From Catenibacterium mitsuokai (lineage in GTDB: Bacteria > Bacillota_I > Bacilli_A > Erysipelotrichales > Coprobacillaceae): a stretch of 64,000 bases of DNA. The position numbers and the translations under genes were made by a program. The stretch lies in assembly GCF_025148785.1 (NCBI RefSeq), contig NZ_CP102271.1, positions 2,039,972 through 2,103,971 of the forward strand, given 5' to 3'. The notes beneath the pieces are model-generated. The model did no database searches, had not been told where the DNA came from, and saw only the letters and a list, made by a program, of their open reading frames with translations. This document shows, piece after piece, positions 1 to 7,785 of the stretch. Position 1 is the stretch's first letter. Each line of letters opens with the position of its first letter.

Positions 1-264
1 CTTCCTGTAACTACATTTATTGTGTCCGTTATTATTGGTAAAGATAACTTTTGGGGGAAAGGAAAATGGGCATTCACTATTTTCTTTGGCGTAATGTATA
101 TGCTTGCTGAATATGGCACATTCAAAATAGCAAACAACATAACTTTTAACAAACTGAATTCCCCTGACTTGGGAATGATTGTAGCTGGCGCAATAATCTC
201 TGCAATCGGAATGTTGGCAGGTTCACTGTGGAATAAGAAACGCCACAATCAAAAAAATAAATAA
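1..264 (+). CDS. Membrane protein, C-terminal part (cut by window edge)
   Basis: The frame is open to the first base of the window, so this is the tail of a gene starting upstream. A GTG at 22 exists, but nothing suggests it is the real start. The visible 87 or so residues hold two hydrophobic segments (around WAFTIFFGVMYML and GMIVAGAIISAIGMLAG) and end in a Lys/Arg/Asn-rich cytoplasmic tail. I do not recognise the family. A hairpin with a U-run follows 40 bases after the stop. Confidence 0.6.
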   Translation, partial: LPVTTFIVSVIIGKDNFWGKGKWAFTIFFGVMYMLAEYGTFKIANNITFNKLNSPDLGMIVAGAIISAIGMLAGSLWNKKRHNQKNK

Positions 265-305
265 CAAGAAAAATACTAATTCACCCATAAGAATTACCTG
301 AAACA

Positions 306-349
306 AAAAGAGATTTGAATGATGAACATACATCAATCAAATCTCTTTT
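306..349. terminator. Bidirectional Rho-independent terminator
   Basis: A perfect 13-bp stem (306-318 with 337-349) is flanked by A-run and T-run on opposite sides. It can end the upstream plus-strand gene and also the minus-strand tRNA-Arg transcript. Confidence 0.8.
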
Positions 350-386
350 ATCATTTACAGGCTAAAAGCCTGTTAATATTTTAAAA

Positions 387-463
387 TGGCGTCCCAGATA
401 AGATTTGAACTTACGACCTTTCGCTTAGGAGGCGAATGCTCTATCCAGCTGAGCTACTGAGAC
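387..463 (-). tRNA. tRNA-Arg (anticodon CCT)
   Basis: Read on the minus strand this folds as a 77-nt cloverleaf: acceptor GTCTCAG paired with CTGGGAC (one G-U), discriminator G, encoded CCA, a D-arm with AGCTGGATAGAG, an anticodon stem TTCGC/GCGAA with loop CTCCTAA giving anticodon CCT (codon AGG), and a T-arm with TTCAAAT. It lies just downstream of cysE on the same strand, with a small GC hairpin (473-486) between them. Confidence 0.95.
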
Positions 464-489
464 ACTTATATAGGGGCTTATGCCCCTTT

Positions 490-1029
490 TTATAATTCGC
501 GATGTACTTTGACACCATTCTCTTTCACAATCATACCAGGAACACCTACTACTGTACAGTTAGGTGGTACATCTTTCAATACAACTGAATTCGCACCTAC
601 AATACTGTTATCTCCAATAGTAATATCCCCAATAATTTTTGCACCAGCTGAAATCATTACATTATTGTGTAAGGTTGGATGTCTTTTACATGTATGTTCT
701 CCTGTACCTACCCCTCCAAGAGTCACACCTTGATATAATAAACAATCATCACCAATAATAGTTGTTTCCCCAATTACAACTCCCATACCATGGTCAATAA
801 ATAATCGTTTACCAATCGTTGCACCTGGATGTATTTCAATCCCTGTAAAAAAGCGTGCTACTTGTGACAGGAAACGTGCAATTAATTTCATATGACATTT
901 TGTCCATAAGAAATGATTGATGCGATAAAAAAAGATAGCATGTACACCTGGATAGTTCAATATTACATTGAACCAGTTACGTGATGCTGGATCATTTTCT
1001 AATACTGCACCAACAATAGTTTTCGCCAT
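490..1029 (-). CDS. cysE: Serine O-acetyltransferase
   Basis: Transfers acetyl from acetyl-CoA to L-serine, giving O-acetylserine for cysteine synthesis; cytoplasmic. The 179-residue protein has a short alpha-helical N-terminal part and then left-handed beta-helix hexapeptide repeats ([36 protein letters not shown]). The [11 protein letters not shown] block is typical of CysE. The frame is open 18 codons further upstream, but an AAAGGAG site sits about 7 bases before the ATG at 1029, and homologues start there. It is shorter than the enterobacterial enzyme (about 270 residues), as is common for the Bacillota type, which lacks most of the N-terminal helical domain. No cysteine synthase gene is adjacent. 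Confidence 0.92.
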   Translation of the reverse strand: MAKTIVGAVLENDPASRNWFNVILNYPGVHAIFFYRINHFLWTKCHMKLIARFLSQVARFFTGIEIHPGATIGKRLFIDHGMGVVIGETTIIGDDCLLYQGVTLGGVGTGEHTCKRHPTLHNNVMISAGAKIIGDITIGDNSIVGANSVVLKDVPPNCTVVGVPGMIVKENGVKVHREL

Positions 1030-1126
1030 TCTCCCCACTCCTTTTTCCCTATTATAAGGATTTATCATTTGATGGTCAAACAATGTAATAATAAATCCTA
1101 GTCATCTTAGGGATTAGATACTTTCA

Positions 1127-1155
1127 TTGACAAAATATAATATACTTTTTATTAT
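1127..1155 (+). promoter_or_regulatory. Sigma-A-type promoter of the broken response-regulator gene
   Basis: TTGACA (1127-1132), a 17-bp spacer, then TATTAT (1150-1155). It is followed by AGGGAGG and an ATG at 1178. The promoter and ribosome binding site are intact although the gene behind them is only a stub. Confidence 0.7.
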
Positions 1156-1177
1156 CTTTCTAAACAGGGAGGCTATT

Positions 1178-1336
1178 ATGTTTCATATTGCGATTGTAGA
1201 TGATGATCAATCGATTCATCAAAAGTTAGAAAAAATGATTACTTCTATATTATTCAAATACCCTATACATTTTACAGTATCTCACTTCTTTTCTGGTAAT
1301 GAGTTTCTCAACTCATTTCTAATACTCTTTACTTAA
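1178..1336 (+). pseudogene. Truncated response-regulator receiver domain (LytTR/AgrA-like)
   Basis: The stub starts FHIAIVDDDQSIHQKLE, a receiver-domain beginning with the acidic DDD cluster, and runs about 47 credible residues before entering sequence shared with the 3' end of the convergent ATPase gene. The phospho-acceptor Asp, the rest of the receiver and any output domain are missing. A full-length protein would be about 230-250 residues. A TTG at 1127 is also in frame but is the -35 box. The rest of the gene was probably lost when the ATPase gene arrived. Confidence 0.7.
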
Positions 1337-2530
1337 TAAGAAATCTACTATATTCATTGTTTTTATTCCTTCATAATTACCACCCGCAAAATTATCTGCC
1401 ATCACAACATACTTAGGATAATTATCTCTGATTTCTAAAAGCTGTTCATATTCCCTTTTCTGTGTTTTTTCAGACTTTATTTCCTGTGTTACCTGAACAT
1501 AAATTTTTTCATTTTGTTTTGTAGCAACAAAATCAATTTCTTTATCTTTTATCTTACCAATATAAACATCATAGCCTCTTCTTTTAAGTTCTAAATATAC
1601 TATGTTTTCTAGAGATGAAGCAATACTATCTACAGCATAGCCCAATGCAGAATAACGCAAAGAAACATCTGAAAGATAGAATTTCTCCTGTGTTTTTAAT
1701 ATATTCTTTCCTTGAAGATCATATCTAGAACACTTATGAAGAATATAGGCTTTCTGTAATTTCTCTAAATAACTACAAACTGTTTCATTATCAATTTTTC
1801 TCTGTTCTGATTTGAAATAATTAGAAATTGATTTTGCAGAAAATGTATTTCCAATATTATTAAACGTATATTTTACAACTCTTTCTAGCTGGTCTATCTT
1901 CTTGACTTGGTTTCTACGTACAATATCAGAAAAAATAGTTGAATTATAAATGTCCTTCACAATCGTGTAAACTTCATCCTGAGAATAATCCTGTAAATGA
2001 GTTGCAGGGAATCCACCCAATCGTACATATTGGCTAAATTCCTGTTTCAAATCCTTAAGAGTCGTATAGCTTTTCTTGAACATAAGATATTCTTCAAATG
2101 ACAAAGTATATATATGAAAAGTAATATATCTGCCTGTTAGATATGTAGATATCTCTGAAGACATCATTCTTGAATTGGATCCTGTAATATAGATATCTAC
2201 ATCAAAGTCTGAAGCAAGCGTATTCACTACTTTTTCCCATCCTTCAATTTCTTGTATCTCATCTAAGAATAAGTATGTCTTTTTTGATTGTAGTATTTTC
2301 GATTTTATTTCTAGATACAATTCTTTTGTAGTCATATCTTCATATTCCATAGAATCGAAACAATAATTAAGAATCTGTTCATCATCTACTTGCTTCTCTT
2401 CTTTAAGCTTTTTAATAATCATCTTCAGAATTGTTGATTTACCACAGCGTCGAACTCCAGTCAATATTTTCACAAATGGAGTATCTACAAAAGGCATGAT
2501 TTTATCTAAATATAATGGTCTCTCTATCAT
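1319..2530 (-). CDS. AAA-type ATPase with C-terminal DUF4143-like domain
   Basis: 403 residues. The N-terminal P-loop domain has Walker A GVRRCGKST (25-33) and Walker B TYLFLDEI (Asp91/Glu92), then an ITGSNSRM sensor stretch near 118. The C-terminal part carries EIDFVA...YVQVT, the PD-(D/E)xK-like motif of DUF4143 proteins. The family is common, mobile and poorly understood; some members have been discussed as toxin-antitoxin or DNA-binding ATPases, but no function is certain. A GAGGTGATT site precedes the ATG at 2530. A perfect palindrome lies about 50 bases upstream. The gene is single, with no partner, and its 3' end replaces the body of a response-regulator gene, which suggests acquisition. 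Confidence 0.8.
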   Translation of the reverse strand: MIERPLYLDKIMPFVDTPFVKILTGVRRCGKSTILKMIIKKLKEEKQVDDEQILNYCFDSMEYEDMTTKELYLEIKSKILQSKKTYLFLDEIQEIEGWEKVVNTLASDFDVDIYITGSNSRMMSSEISTYLTGRYITFHIYTLSFEEYLMFKKSYTTLKDLKQEFSQYVRLGGFPATHLQDYSQDEVYTIVKDIYNSTIFSDIVRRNQVKKIDQLERVVKYTFNNIGNTFSAKSISNYFKSEQRKIDNETVCSYLEKLQKAYILHKCSRYDLQGKNILKTQEKFYLSDVSLRYSALGYAVDSIASSLENIVYLELKRRGYDVYIGKIKDKEIDFVATKQNEKIYVQVTQEIKSEKTQKREYEQLLEIRDNYPKYVVMADNFAGGNYEGIKTMNIVDFLLSKEY

Positions 2531-2581
2531 ACAATCACCTCTTTCATATAAATTTTATAGCAAAACTAACTCATTCACAAT

Positions 2582-2608
2582 AGTTTTGCGGTTTAAAACC
2601 GCAAAACT
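2582..2608. repeat. Perfect 13-bp-arm palindrome upstream of the DUF4143 ATPase
   Basis: Arms 2582-2594 and 2596-2608 are exact reverse complements around a single A, core GCGGTTTAAAACCGC. It sits about 50 bases upstream of the ATPase start, where an operator would be. There is no strong U-run in either direction, so it is not an obvious terminator. Confidence 0.7.
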
Positions 2609-2633
2609 TTATTATTTTATAAACTATCGCGAT

Positions 2634-2660
2634 TAAAAAAGATGTCATTTTACTGACACC
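2634..2660 (-). terminator. Rho-independent terminator of the PAP2 gene
   Basis: On the minus strand GGTGTCA pairs with TGACATC (one G-U), followed by a T-run, directly after the stop of the PAP2-family gene. Confidence 0.75.
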
Positions 2661-2661
2661 T

Positions 2662-3327
2662 TTAGCCTTTATTAGGAAACTTTGAATATACGAATTGACG
2701 TAAACGAGGATGTTCTCTCTTATAAATCAATTGATAGAGTATATATGCAATGACAGCTGCTGCTACTGCATCCATACATGAATGCTGTTTGATGAACATT
2801 GTAGATAATGTAATAAGTACTGCTGAGATAATCGCAAATATATGCATTGGTTTATTATCTTTAAATTTTTTTGATTTAATAAGTGCTATCGCACATCCTA
2901 TTGAATTAAATACATGAATACTTGGAAATACATTGGTTGGTTTATCTGCCCCATAAATAAATCTTAACCAGAACTGTTCAAAGGCATTCCCTGTAAGTAC
3001 TTCTGGACGATGACAGAATGTTGTTGGGAAGATTGTGAATATGATGAGTGAAATAGTCATACCACAGGCTAGAAATGAAAAGCCACGATAGAATTCATCT
3101 GCATCATAAAAAAACAAGAATAACAAAGTTCCTGCAACAAATAAAAACCAATAGACATAGGGAATAATAAATGCTGGTACGAATGGTATGATACGATCCA
3201 ATCCTACATACATATCAAAGAAATGACGGATATCTCTTTGTTGTAATCCAAAGTACCAAGGCATATAAAATACAAAATAGACAAGAACCCATGCATGTTC
3301 ATGAGTCTTTATGAATTTCTTAATCAT
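2662..3327 (-). CDS. PAP2-superfamily membrane phosphatase
   Basis: 221 residues with about six hydrophobic segments. The acid-phosphatase motifs are visible as DKPTNVFPSIHVF (the PSxH block, around 128-140) and IKQHSCMDAVAAA (the HxxxD block, around 180-190). Family members remove phosphate from lipid or isoprenoid phosphates at the membrane; the exact substrate cannot be read from the sequence. The gene is monocistronic, with a GGGTGATTAA site before the ATG and its own terminator. It lies downstream of a glycosyltransferase on the same strand, but that gene has its own terminator. Confidence 0.85.
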   Translation of the reverse strand: MIKKFIKTHEHAWVLVYFVFYMPWYFGLQQRDIRHFFDMYVGLDRIIPFVPAFIIPYVYWFLFVAGTLLFLFFYDADEFYRGFSFLACGMTISLIIFTIFPTTFCHRPEVLTGNAFEQFWLRFIYGADKPTNVFPSIHVFNSIGCAIALIKSKKFKDNKPMHIFAIISAVLITLSTMFIKQHSCMDAVAAAVIAYILYQLIYKREHPRLRQFVYSKFPNKG

Positions 3328-3375
3328 TTAATCACCCAAAGTTTATTCTATCGATTCAGTAGGTAATAGTCAACA

Positions 3376-3402
3376 TAAAAAAACAGTGATAGAATCACTG
3401 TT
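3376..3402 (-). terminator. Rho-independent terminator of the GT2 gene
   Basis: An 8-bp stem AACAGTGA/TCACTGTT overlaps the stop codon of the glycosyltransferase gene and is followed by a T-run on the minus strand. Confidence 0.8.
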
Positions 3403-4408
3403 AATTGAAACCGAATAGTTTCTGTGCAAGTTTATATCCACCAACGATTAGTTTACGTCCTAGCGGATCATCTAATTGCATAGCAAGACCTAATGCAGTC
3501 TTTTTAACTTCCTTATAAACAGCTGGCTTTGTATCTTTCATATAAGCCCATAAATCATTACGCTTCTGTAGGTTTTCTTCTGTACCACTCTTAATGCATA
3601 ATACAGTAGTTACTGTAGTAATCATAGAAAGATACTTGATTAAGTATTTTCTCATCTTACGTGATTTAAGCTTATCAATATCGATTGCATCAATCATACG
3701 TTTATTCACTCTGATCTGCTGATCAATACGTCCAATCATGACTGTTTCATTCACTGATTGATCTTCACGACCAATGAAATAGTGATATAAATCAACATTT
3801 AGATAATACATAGTCTGAACGAATGGAATTGGTTCATACACAAATAAATTATCTACATAGAATGTATGCTTAGGAAGTACAAGACCACTTGCACGTAATA
3901 CTTCTGTACGATAGATAATTGAATGCATTAATAGGTTCTGTGATGGATAGAAATATTTCACATCATACCATCTAAAAATCTTATTTTCAGGTAATGCATT
4001 TGTATAACGAATAGGCTTCTGTGTATTCTTTGATGGTTTATCATAGACATAGTTACAGATCATCATATCGACATCATTACCAAGTTTCTTTAATGTCTGA
4101 ATCACTTTAACTAAAGATGCTTCATCAAACCAGTCATCACTGTCTAATACTTTAAAGAAGCGTCCGGTTGCATTCTTTAAACCAGTATTAACTGCTTCAC
4201 CATGTCCACCATTTTCCTGATGTATACATCTGATTGTTGCAGGATATTCTTCCTCTAATAAGTCCCCTATCTCTCCTGTCTTATCCTTAGAACCATCATC
4301 AATGATTAAGATTTCAATATCATTTTCACATATTAATAATGGTTCAATAGCATGTCTCATATAATCCTGTGAATTATAACAAGGAACCGCAACTGTAAGA
4401 GTTTTCAT
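3401..4408 (-). CDS. Family 2 glycosyltransferase
   Basis: 335 residues. The GT-A fold is shown by TVAVPCYNSQDY near the N-terminus, IIDDGSKDKTG (DDG at 37-39, nucleotide-sugar binding) and the metal-binding DSDD at 89-92. It should transfer a sugar from a nucleotide donor to a surface glycan or lipid; donor and acceptor cannot be deduced. I chose the ATG at 4408 because GGAGG lies 8 bases before it and homologues begin with the MKTLTVAVPCYN strand. The frame is open 21 codons upstream, without support. It stands alone, not in a capsule cluster. Confidence 0.87.
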   Translation of the reverse strand: MKTLTVAVPCYNSQDYMRHAIEPLLICENDIEILIIDDGSKDKTGEIGDLLEEEYPATIRCIHQENGGHGEAVNTGLKNATGRFFKVLDSDDWFDEASLVKVIQTLKKLGNDVDMMICNYVYDKPSKNTQKPIRYTNALPENKIFRWYDVKYFYPSQNLLMHSIIYRTEVLRASGLVLPKHTFYVDNLFVYEPIPFVQTMYYLNVDLYHYFIGREDQSVNETVMIGRIDQQIRVNKRMIDAIDIDKLKSRKMRKYLIKYLSMITTVTTVLCIKSGTEENLQKRNDLWAYMKDTKPAVYKEVKKTALGLAMQLDDPLGRKLIVGGYKLAQKLFGFN

Positions 4409-4483
4409 ATTTTTACCTCCATATAGATTTATTTTACCATAAATCACCTTATTAAGGCTATAATTTATCAACTATCGCTTGTG

Positions 4484-4513
4484 TTTACATCTAAAATTAA
4501 TGTAATATATACT
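4484..4513 (+). promoter_or_regulatory. Putative sigma-A promoter
   Basis: TTTACA (4484-4489), 18 bases, TATACT (4508-4513), 27 bases before the start of the membrane-protein gene at 4541. Confidence 0.5.
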
Positions 4514-4540
4514 GTATACGTAAGGAGTTGAGGTAAAAAA

Positions 4541-5650
4541 ATGAATAGAGACGTAACATATAAGGATAGTTTACTATTTCACATTAGTACAATGAAGGTC
4601 CTTTGTCCTGTATTTGGTATTATCATGTTAGTTCTTGGCTTTATAGAAGCAAAAGACGGTTATTATGTGATTACAGGGCTTGGTGTCATCGGGCTTCTAC
4701 TTATGATTTATATCACTTTAAAGGTGAACAAGAAGAAGACTTTCTCTTATATGATGACTGAAGATGATATTACTTTTAAAGAAGGTAATAATGAAAAAAA
4801 GTATGCTTATGAAGATATTACTAAACTAGTAGATGATGGTAAGACACTCACTATTTATTCTAAAGAAGGAGTGATTGCACAGCTTTCTTCATTAGAATTT
4901 GAAGTGGCTGATTTAGCTGAATTAGTTGAAGAATGTACTGACCATAAGATCCCTTATGAAGATATTGAAGGTACAAAGGAAGCACCTAGTCGTATGCCTT
5001 CTGTATCAGTTACTAAACCAGTAATGCTTGTATTAACACTTATCCAGTTAGTGTCATTAGTGGCTGGTATGATTGGCGCACTTGATTCTCTTGTTGTGAG
5101 TGGATTAATTTCTATCGTTATCCCAGTACTTGCAGGTATTTACTATTTAGGTCTCACTGCTGAAGGAAATCAGCCAGCAATCAAAGAATTGTATGGATTG
5201 TTCTTCTGTAACTTTATTATCCCTGCTATTACAGGATGGTTAGTTCTATTCACTAAATATGCAATGGAAAATACAAGACCTCTTATTTATGCATCAATTA
5301 TTGTATTCTTAATTATCTTTGTATTCTATCGCTGGATTGGTGAAAAAGCTGGATTACCTAGAGATGCATTATTTACATGTTTCTTAGTGATCTTCATTCC
5401 TCTCGCATTATGCTGGATTAATGATCCTCTTGCAAAAGTAACTGCGACTGAAGAATGCATTATTACTAAGACAGAACATTATACAACCAAGTTTTCACAG
5501 GTCTATCATTTTAATGTGAAAACAGGTAAAAAGAAATTTACTTATCGTGCTACCGCAAAAGAATTCAAACAGTATAAGAAAGGTGATACAATCACTATTA
5601 CTACTAAAACTGGACCTTTCGCAGTCAGCTATAAAGAAATCAAGAAATAG
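4541..5650 (+). CDS. Multi-pass membrane protein of unknown function
   Basis: 369 residues. Two N-terminal transmembrane segments (about 20-60) are followed by a soluble beta-rich stretch of about 90 residues that resembles a pleckstrin-homology-like fold, then five or six more membrane segments (about 160-300), then a C-terminal hydrophilic domain of about 65 residues rich in Lys and Thr. I do not recognise a catalytic motif. Start: AAGGAG and GAGGT lie upstream of the ATG at 4541. The gene has its own promoter and terminator and is convergent with the PadR regulator gene. Confidence 0.75.
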   Translation: MNRDVTYKDSLLFHISTMKVLCPVFGIIMLVLGFIEAKDGYYVITGLGVIGLLLMIYITLKVNKKKTFSYMMTEDDITFKEGNNEKKYAYEDITKLVDDGKTLTIYSKEGVIAQLSSLEFEVADLAELVEECTDHKIPYEDIEGTKEAPSRMPSVSVTKPVMLVLTLIQLVSLVAGMIGALDSLVVSGLISIVIPVLAGIYYLGLTAEGNQPAIKELYGLFFCNFIIPAITGWLVLFTKYAMENTRPLIYASIIVFLIIFVFYRWIGEKAGLPRDALFTCFLVIFIPLALCWINDPLAKVTATEECIITKTEHYTTKFSQVYHFNVKTGKKKFTYRATAKEFKQYKKGDTITITTKTGPFAVSYKEIKK

Positions 5651-5672
5651 GCAGATGCCTATTTCTTTTTTA
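5643..5672 (+). terminator. Rho-independent terminator
   Basis: AGAAATAGGCA pairs with TGCCTATTTCT and is followed by six T. The stem begins inside the last codons of the membrane-protein gene. Confidence 0.85.
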
Positions 5673-5679
5673 ATGCAAA

Positions 5680-5713
5680 AAAATAGAGTTCCTTTGTAGG
5701 AAACTCTATTTTA
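5680..5713 (-). terminator. Terminator of the PadR gene
   Basis: AAATAGAGTT/AACTCTATTT stem with a T-run on the minus strand, overlapping the PadR stop. Confidence 0.75.
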
Positions 5714-6034
5714 ATCTTTGTGAATAAATGAATTGATACAATCCACTAATTCGTCAAATTCCACAATAATCTTGTCTAAGTATTCCTTTCCGGCTGGTTC
5801 TAGGTGATAATACACTCTAGCTTTATTGTGGTAGATGACTGTGTTGCTTGAAATATAGCCGTTTTCAATGAGTTTGTAGATAATAGGATACATTGTACCA
5901 TTCTTTGGTTCAATGCGACCCTTAGATTTTTCTGCAATCTCTTTAGTTAATTCGTACGCATATTGATCTTTTTCTTTCAATAAGCTTAAAATCATTAAAT
6001 CGAGTTTAAATAAATAGTTTGAAGTCTTTGCCAT
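5711..6034 (-). CDS. PadR-family transcriptional regulator
   Basis: 107 residues, the usual size of short PadR proteins. The winged helix is visible: LDLMILSLLKEKDQYAYELTKEI, then GTMYPIIYKLIENGYI (recognition helix), then YYHLEPAGKEYL (wing), and a C-terminal dimerisation helix. It probably represses a nearby or distant transporter in response to a small hydrophobic ligand. AGGTGATT stands before the ATG at 6034. The only convergent neighbour is a membrane protein of unknown role, so no target is clear. Confidence 0.88.
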   Translation of the reverse strand: MAKTSNYLFKLDLMILSLLKEKDQYAYELTKEIAEKSKGRIEPKNGTMYPIIYKLIENGYISSNTVIYHNKARVYYHLEPAGKEYLDKIIVEFDELVDCINSFIHKD

Positions 6035-6177
6035 AATTAATCACCTACAATAAGACTATCAAAAATTAGAAGCGTTTTCAATACATTTCAATAATAAAAT
6101 GACGCATTATTGCACCAAACTGTAATTTCTTGCTGTTTTTTTAATAAAAAAGTGGACATTTTAAATAATAGTACACA

Positions 6178-6206
6178 AGAAAAGAACTCACTTAAGAGTT
6201 CTTTTT
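6178..6206 (-). terminator. Terminator of the exonuclease/RNase H operon
   Basis: AAAGAACTC/GAGTTCTTT stem with U-rich flanks on both sides, spanning the stop of the exonuclease gene. Confidence 0.7.
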
Positions 6207-7081
6207 CTTACCATATCAATATACTGGTCTTCATGAAGGATTCTGATATCCTGGCCTTGTCTTGATAAAGTGATGGCTTTTTTAATCTTCTTATTGCCTT
6301 TTTGATATCTTGTCTGCTGGTAGTCCTTTTTACCAATAACGAGATATTTTGTCTGAGTTGTTACATGGAATGATGGTATCATACCATCCTGTTCTACGAA
6401 TGATTCTATTTCTTGTTTTGTATGGGCAAGTTTACCTGTAAATGCGACTGTTTCTTTCTGAATTCCCATCTTCACTTCCTGTACCTTATCACTTGATACA
6501 AGAGGTTCAATAGATGAACTTGTCATACGTCCTAAAGGTACATTTTCTTTCTCATGAAGTTCCTTAAGACTTGTATAGTGATGTTCTTCCATCATCTTCT
6601 TTAATAGCTCTGCACAAGCCAATGAATCAGCCAATGCATTATGCGCATTTTCGAGATCAACAGAATAAAAGTCACATAGAGAACCTAAACCATACTTCTG
6701 TAATTCAGGATGAAATAGCTTTGCAAGAACTAATGTACATGATAAATAACAGGTAGGCTTTCTTATACGGAATCTTCTAAATACGGCTAGCAAGTGATTG
6801 AGGTCTGATTGGATATCATGAGATATCACGATACTGTTTTCAAAATACTTACTGATCTTAGGCCATATTTCTGGGAATGTCGGTTGTTTCTTTAAATCCT
6901 GTGGTCTTATTTTATGAACCTTATAGCGATAAGGATCAAAAGTCAATTTAGGAGGTCTAATAAGTGAATAGAATGTTTCCTTCACTTTCATATCCTCTAG
7001 CACAACTATACCTATAGAGCAGACACTCACAGGATCATTATTCAATTCTTCAATGTCAAAAATAGTTATTTTTTCACTCAT
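6188..7081 (-). CDS. DEDDh 3'-5' exonuclease with BRCT domain
   Basis: 297 residues. Exonuclease domain 1-165: ExoI FDIE (Asp9, Glu11), ExoII around SHDIQSDLN (Asp89/93), ExoIII HNALADS (His147, Asp152), as in DNA polymerase III epsilon-type proofreaders. A BRCT domain follows (about 205-292, starting VAFTGKL). This pairing is known in Bacillota DnaQ-like proteins of unknown physiological role, probably in DNA repair. The start overlaps the stop of the upstream RNase H gene by four bases (ATGA), so the two are co-translated as a nucleic-acid-processing pair. Confidence 0.87.
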   Translation of the reverse strand: MSEKITIFDIEELNNDPVSVCSIGIVVLEDMKVKETFYSLIRPPKLTFDPYRYKVHKIRPQDLKKQPTFPEIWPKISKYFENSIVISHDIQSDLNHLLAVFRRFRIRKPTCYLSCTLVLAKLFHPELQKYGLGSLCDFYSVDLENAHNALADSLACAELLKKMMEEHHYTSLKELHEKENVPLGRMTSSSIEPLVSSDKVQEVKMGIQKETVAFTGKLAHTKQEIESFVEQDGMIPSFHVTTQTKYLVIGKKDYQQTRYQKGNKKIKKAITLSRQGQDIRILHEDQYIDMVRKRTLK

Positions 7082-7668
7082 TCAATTCCCACTGCTTTCT
7101 TGGCAAGCTGATCTGCCTGTTCATTATAGAAGTCACCTGTATGTGCTTCTACCTTCATAAATACTATAGGCAGCTTTTGACGATACTCAGCCATTTGACT
7201 CGCATAATACTGTGTCAGCTTCTTATTGGCTTTCCATTCTCCAATAGCCCACTTTTCAATTCCCATATAATCATAATAAATCACAATACCATCATATTCA
7301 GGATGTTCTACTGCATACTTTACTGCAGCTAAAGCTCCAAATATTTCTCCTGCAACATTACGACTCGATAAGCATTCCTCATTATCTCCATGTCCATAAA
7401 GACGTTTGATGACCTGCTGTCCATCAATTAAAACAGCACCATAGCCATATACTTTCTTTTTTGCATTAAAAGAACCATCTACATAAGCAATTAACCCATG
7501 TTCCATTTGAGGTATTTCCTTTTTATCAGAAATGAACTCTTCTGCTTCCTTGCGTGATGTAAAGGACTTATAAGACGCATTCTTAAAGCCATGAATCTGC
7601 TTCTGGCATTCTGCCCATGAGTTATAGATACCTGGTTCTCTTCCGTTTTTTACGGCATAATATTTCAT
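7078..7668 (-). CDS. rnhA: Ribonuclease H1 with N-terminal viroplasmin-like RNA/DNA-hybrid-binding domain
   Basis: 196 residues. The N-terminal YYAVKNGREPGIYNSWAECQKQIHGFKNASYKSF block (quoted here only as a position guide, about 3-40) is the hybrid-binding domain; short signature GIYNSWAEC. The catalytic domain shows YVDGSFN, AGEIFGALAAV, YDYMGIEKW and EQADQLAKKA, which supply the Asp-Glu-Asp-Asp set. It cuts RNA in RNA/DNA hybrids. I prefer the ATG at 7668 behind GGGGTAGGTGAT; an in-frame GTG three codons upstream is part of that site. First gene of a two-gene operon with the exonuclease. Confidence 0.9.
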   Translation of the reverse strand: MKYYAVKNGREPGIYNSWAECQKQIHGFKNASYKSFTSRKEAEEFISDKKEIPQMEHGLIAYVDGSFNAKKKVYGYGAVLIDGQQVIKRLYGHGDNEECLSSRNVAGEIFGALAAVKYAVEHPEYDGIVIYYDYMGIEKWAIGEWKANKKLTQYYASQMAEYRQKLPIVFMKVEAHTGDFYNEQADQLAKKAVGIE

Positions 7669-7785
7669 TTTTATCACCTACCCCATAATAATGAAAACAA
7701 TAGGGCTTGTCTAGTTAATTATGCAAGTTCACAAAAACAATTTACTATGTTAAAATGAAAGAAATAAACAAAGTGAGGTTATTTT

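Noticed and set aside
473-486. GGGGC-TTAT-GCCCC hairpin as the cysE terminator
   Set aside because: The T-run lies on the plus-strand side; on the cysE strand the hairpin is followed by TATATAAG, so termination would be weak. tRNA-Arg may be co-transcribed.
1127-1177. TTG start extending the response-regulator stub by 17 codons
   Set aside because: The TTG is part of the TTGACA -35 box, and the receiver domain starts naturally at the ATG at 1178 behind AGGGAGG.
1319-2530. DUF4143 ATPase as part of a phage-defence island
   Set aside because: No nuclease, methylase or other defence partner lies next to it; the gene is single.
6571-6756. Plus-strand frames inside minus-strand genes such as the exonuclease, pflA, pepT and uppP
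   Set aside because: No ribosome sites or family resemblance; explained by codon bias of the true genes.
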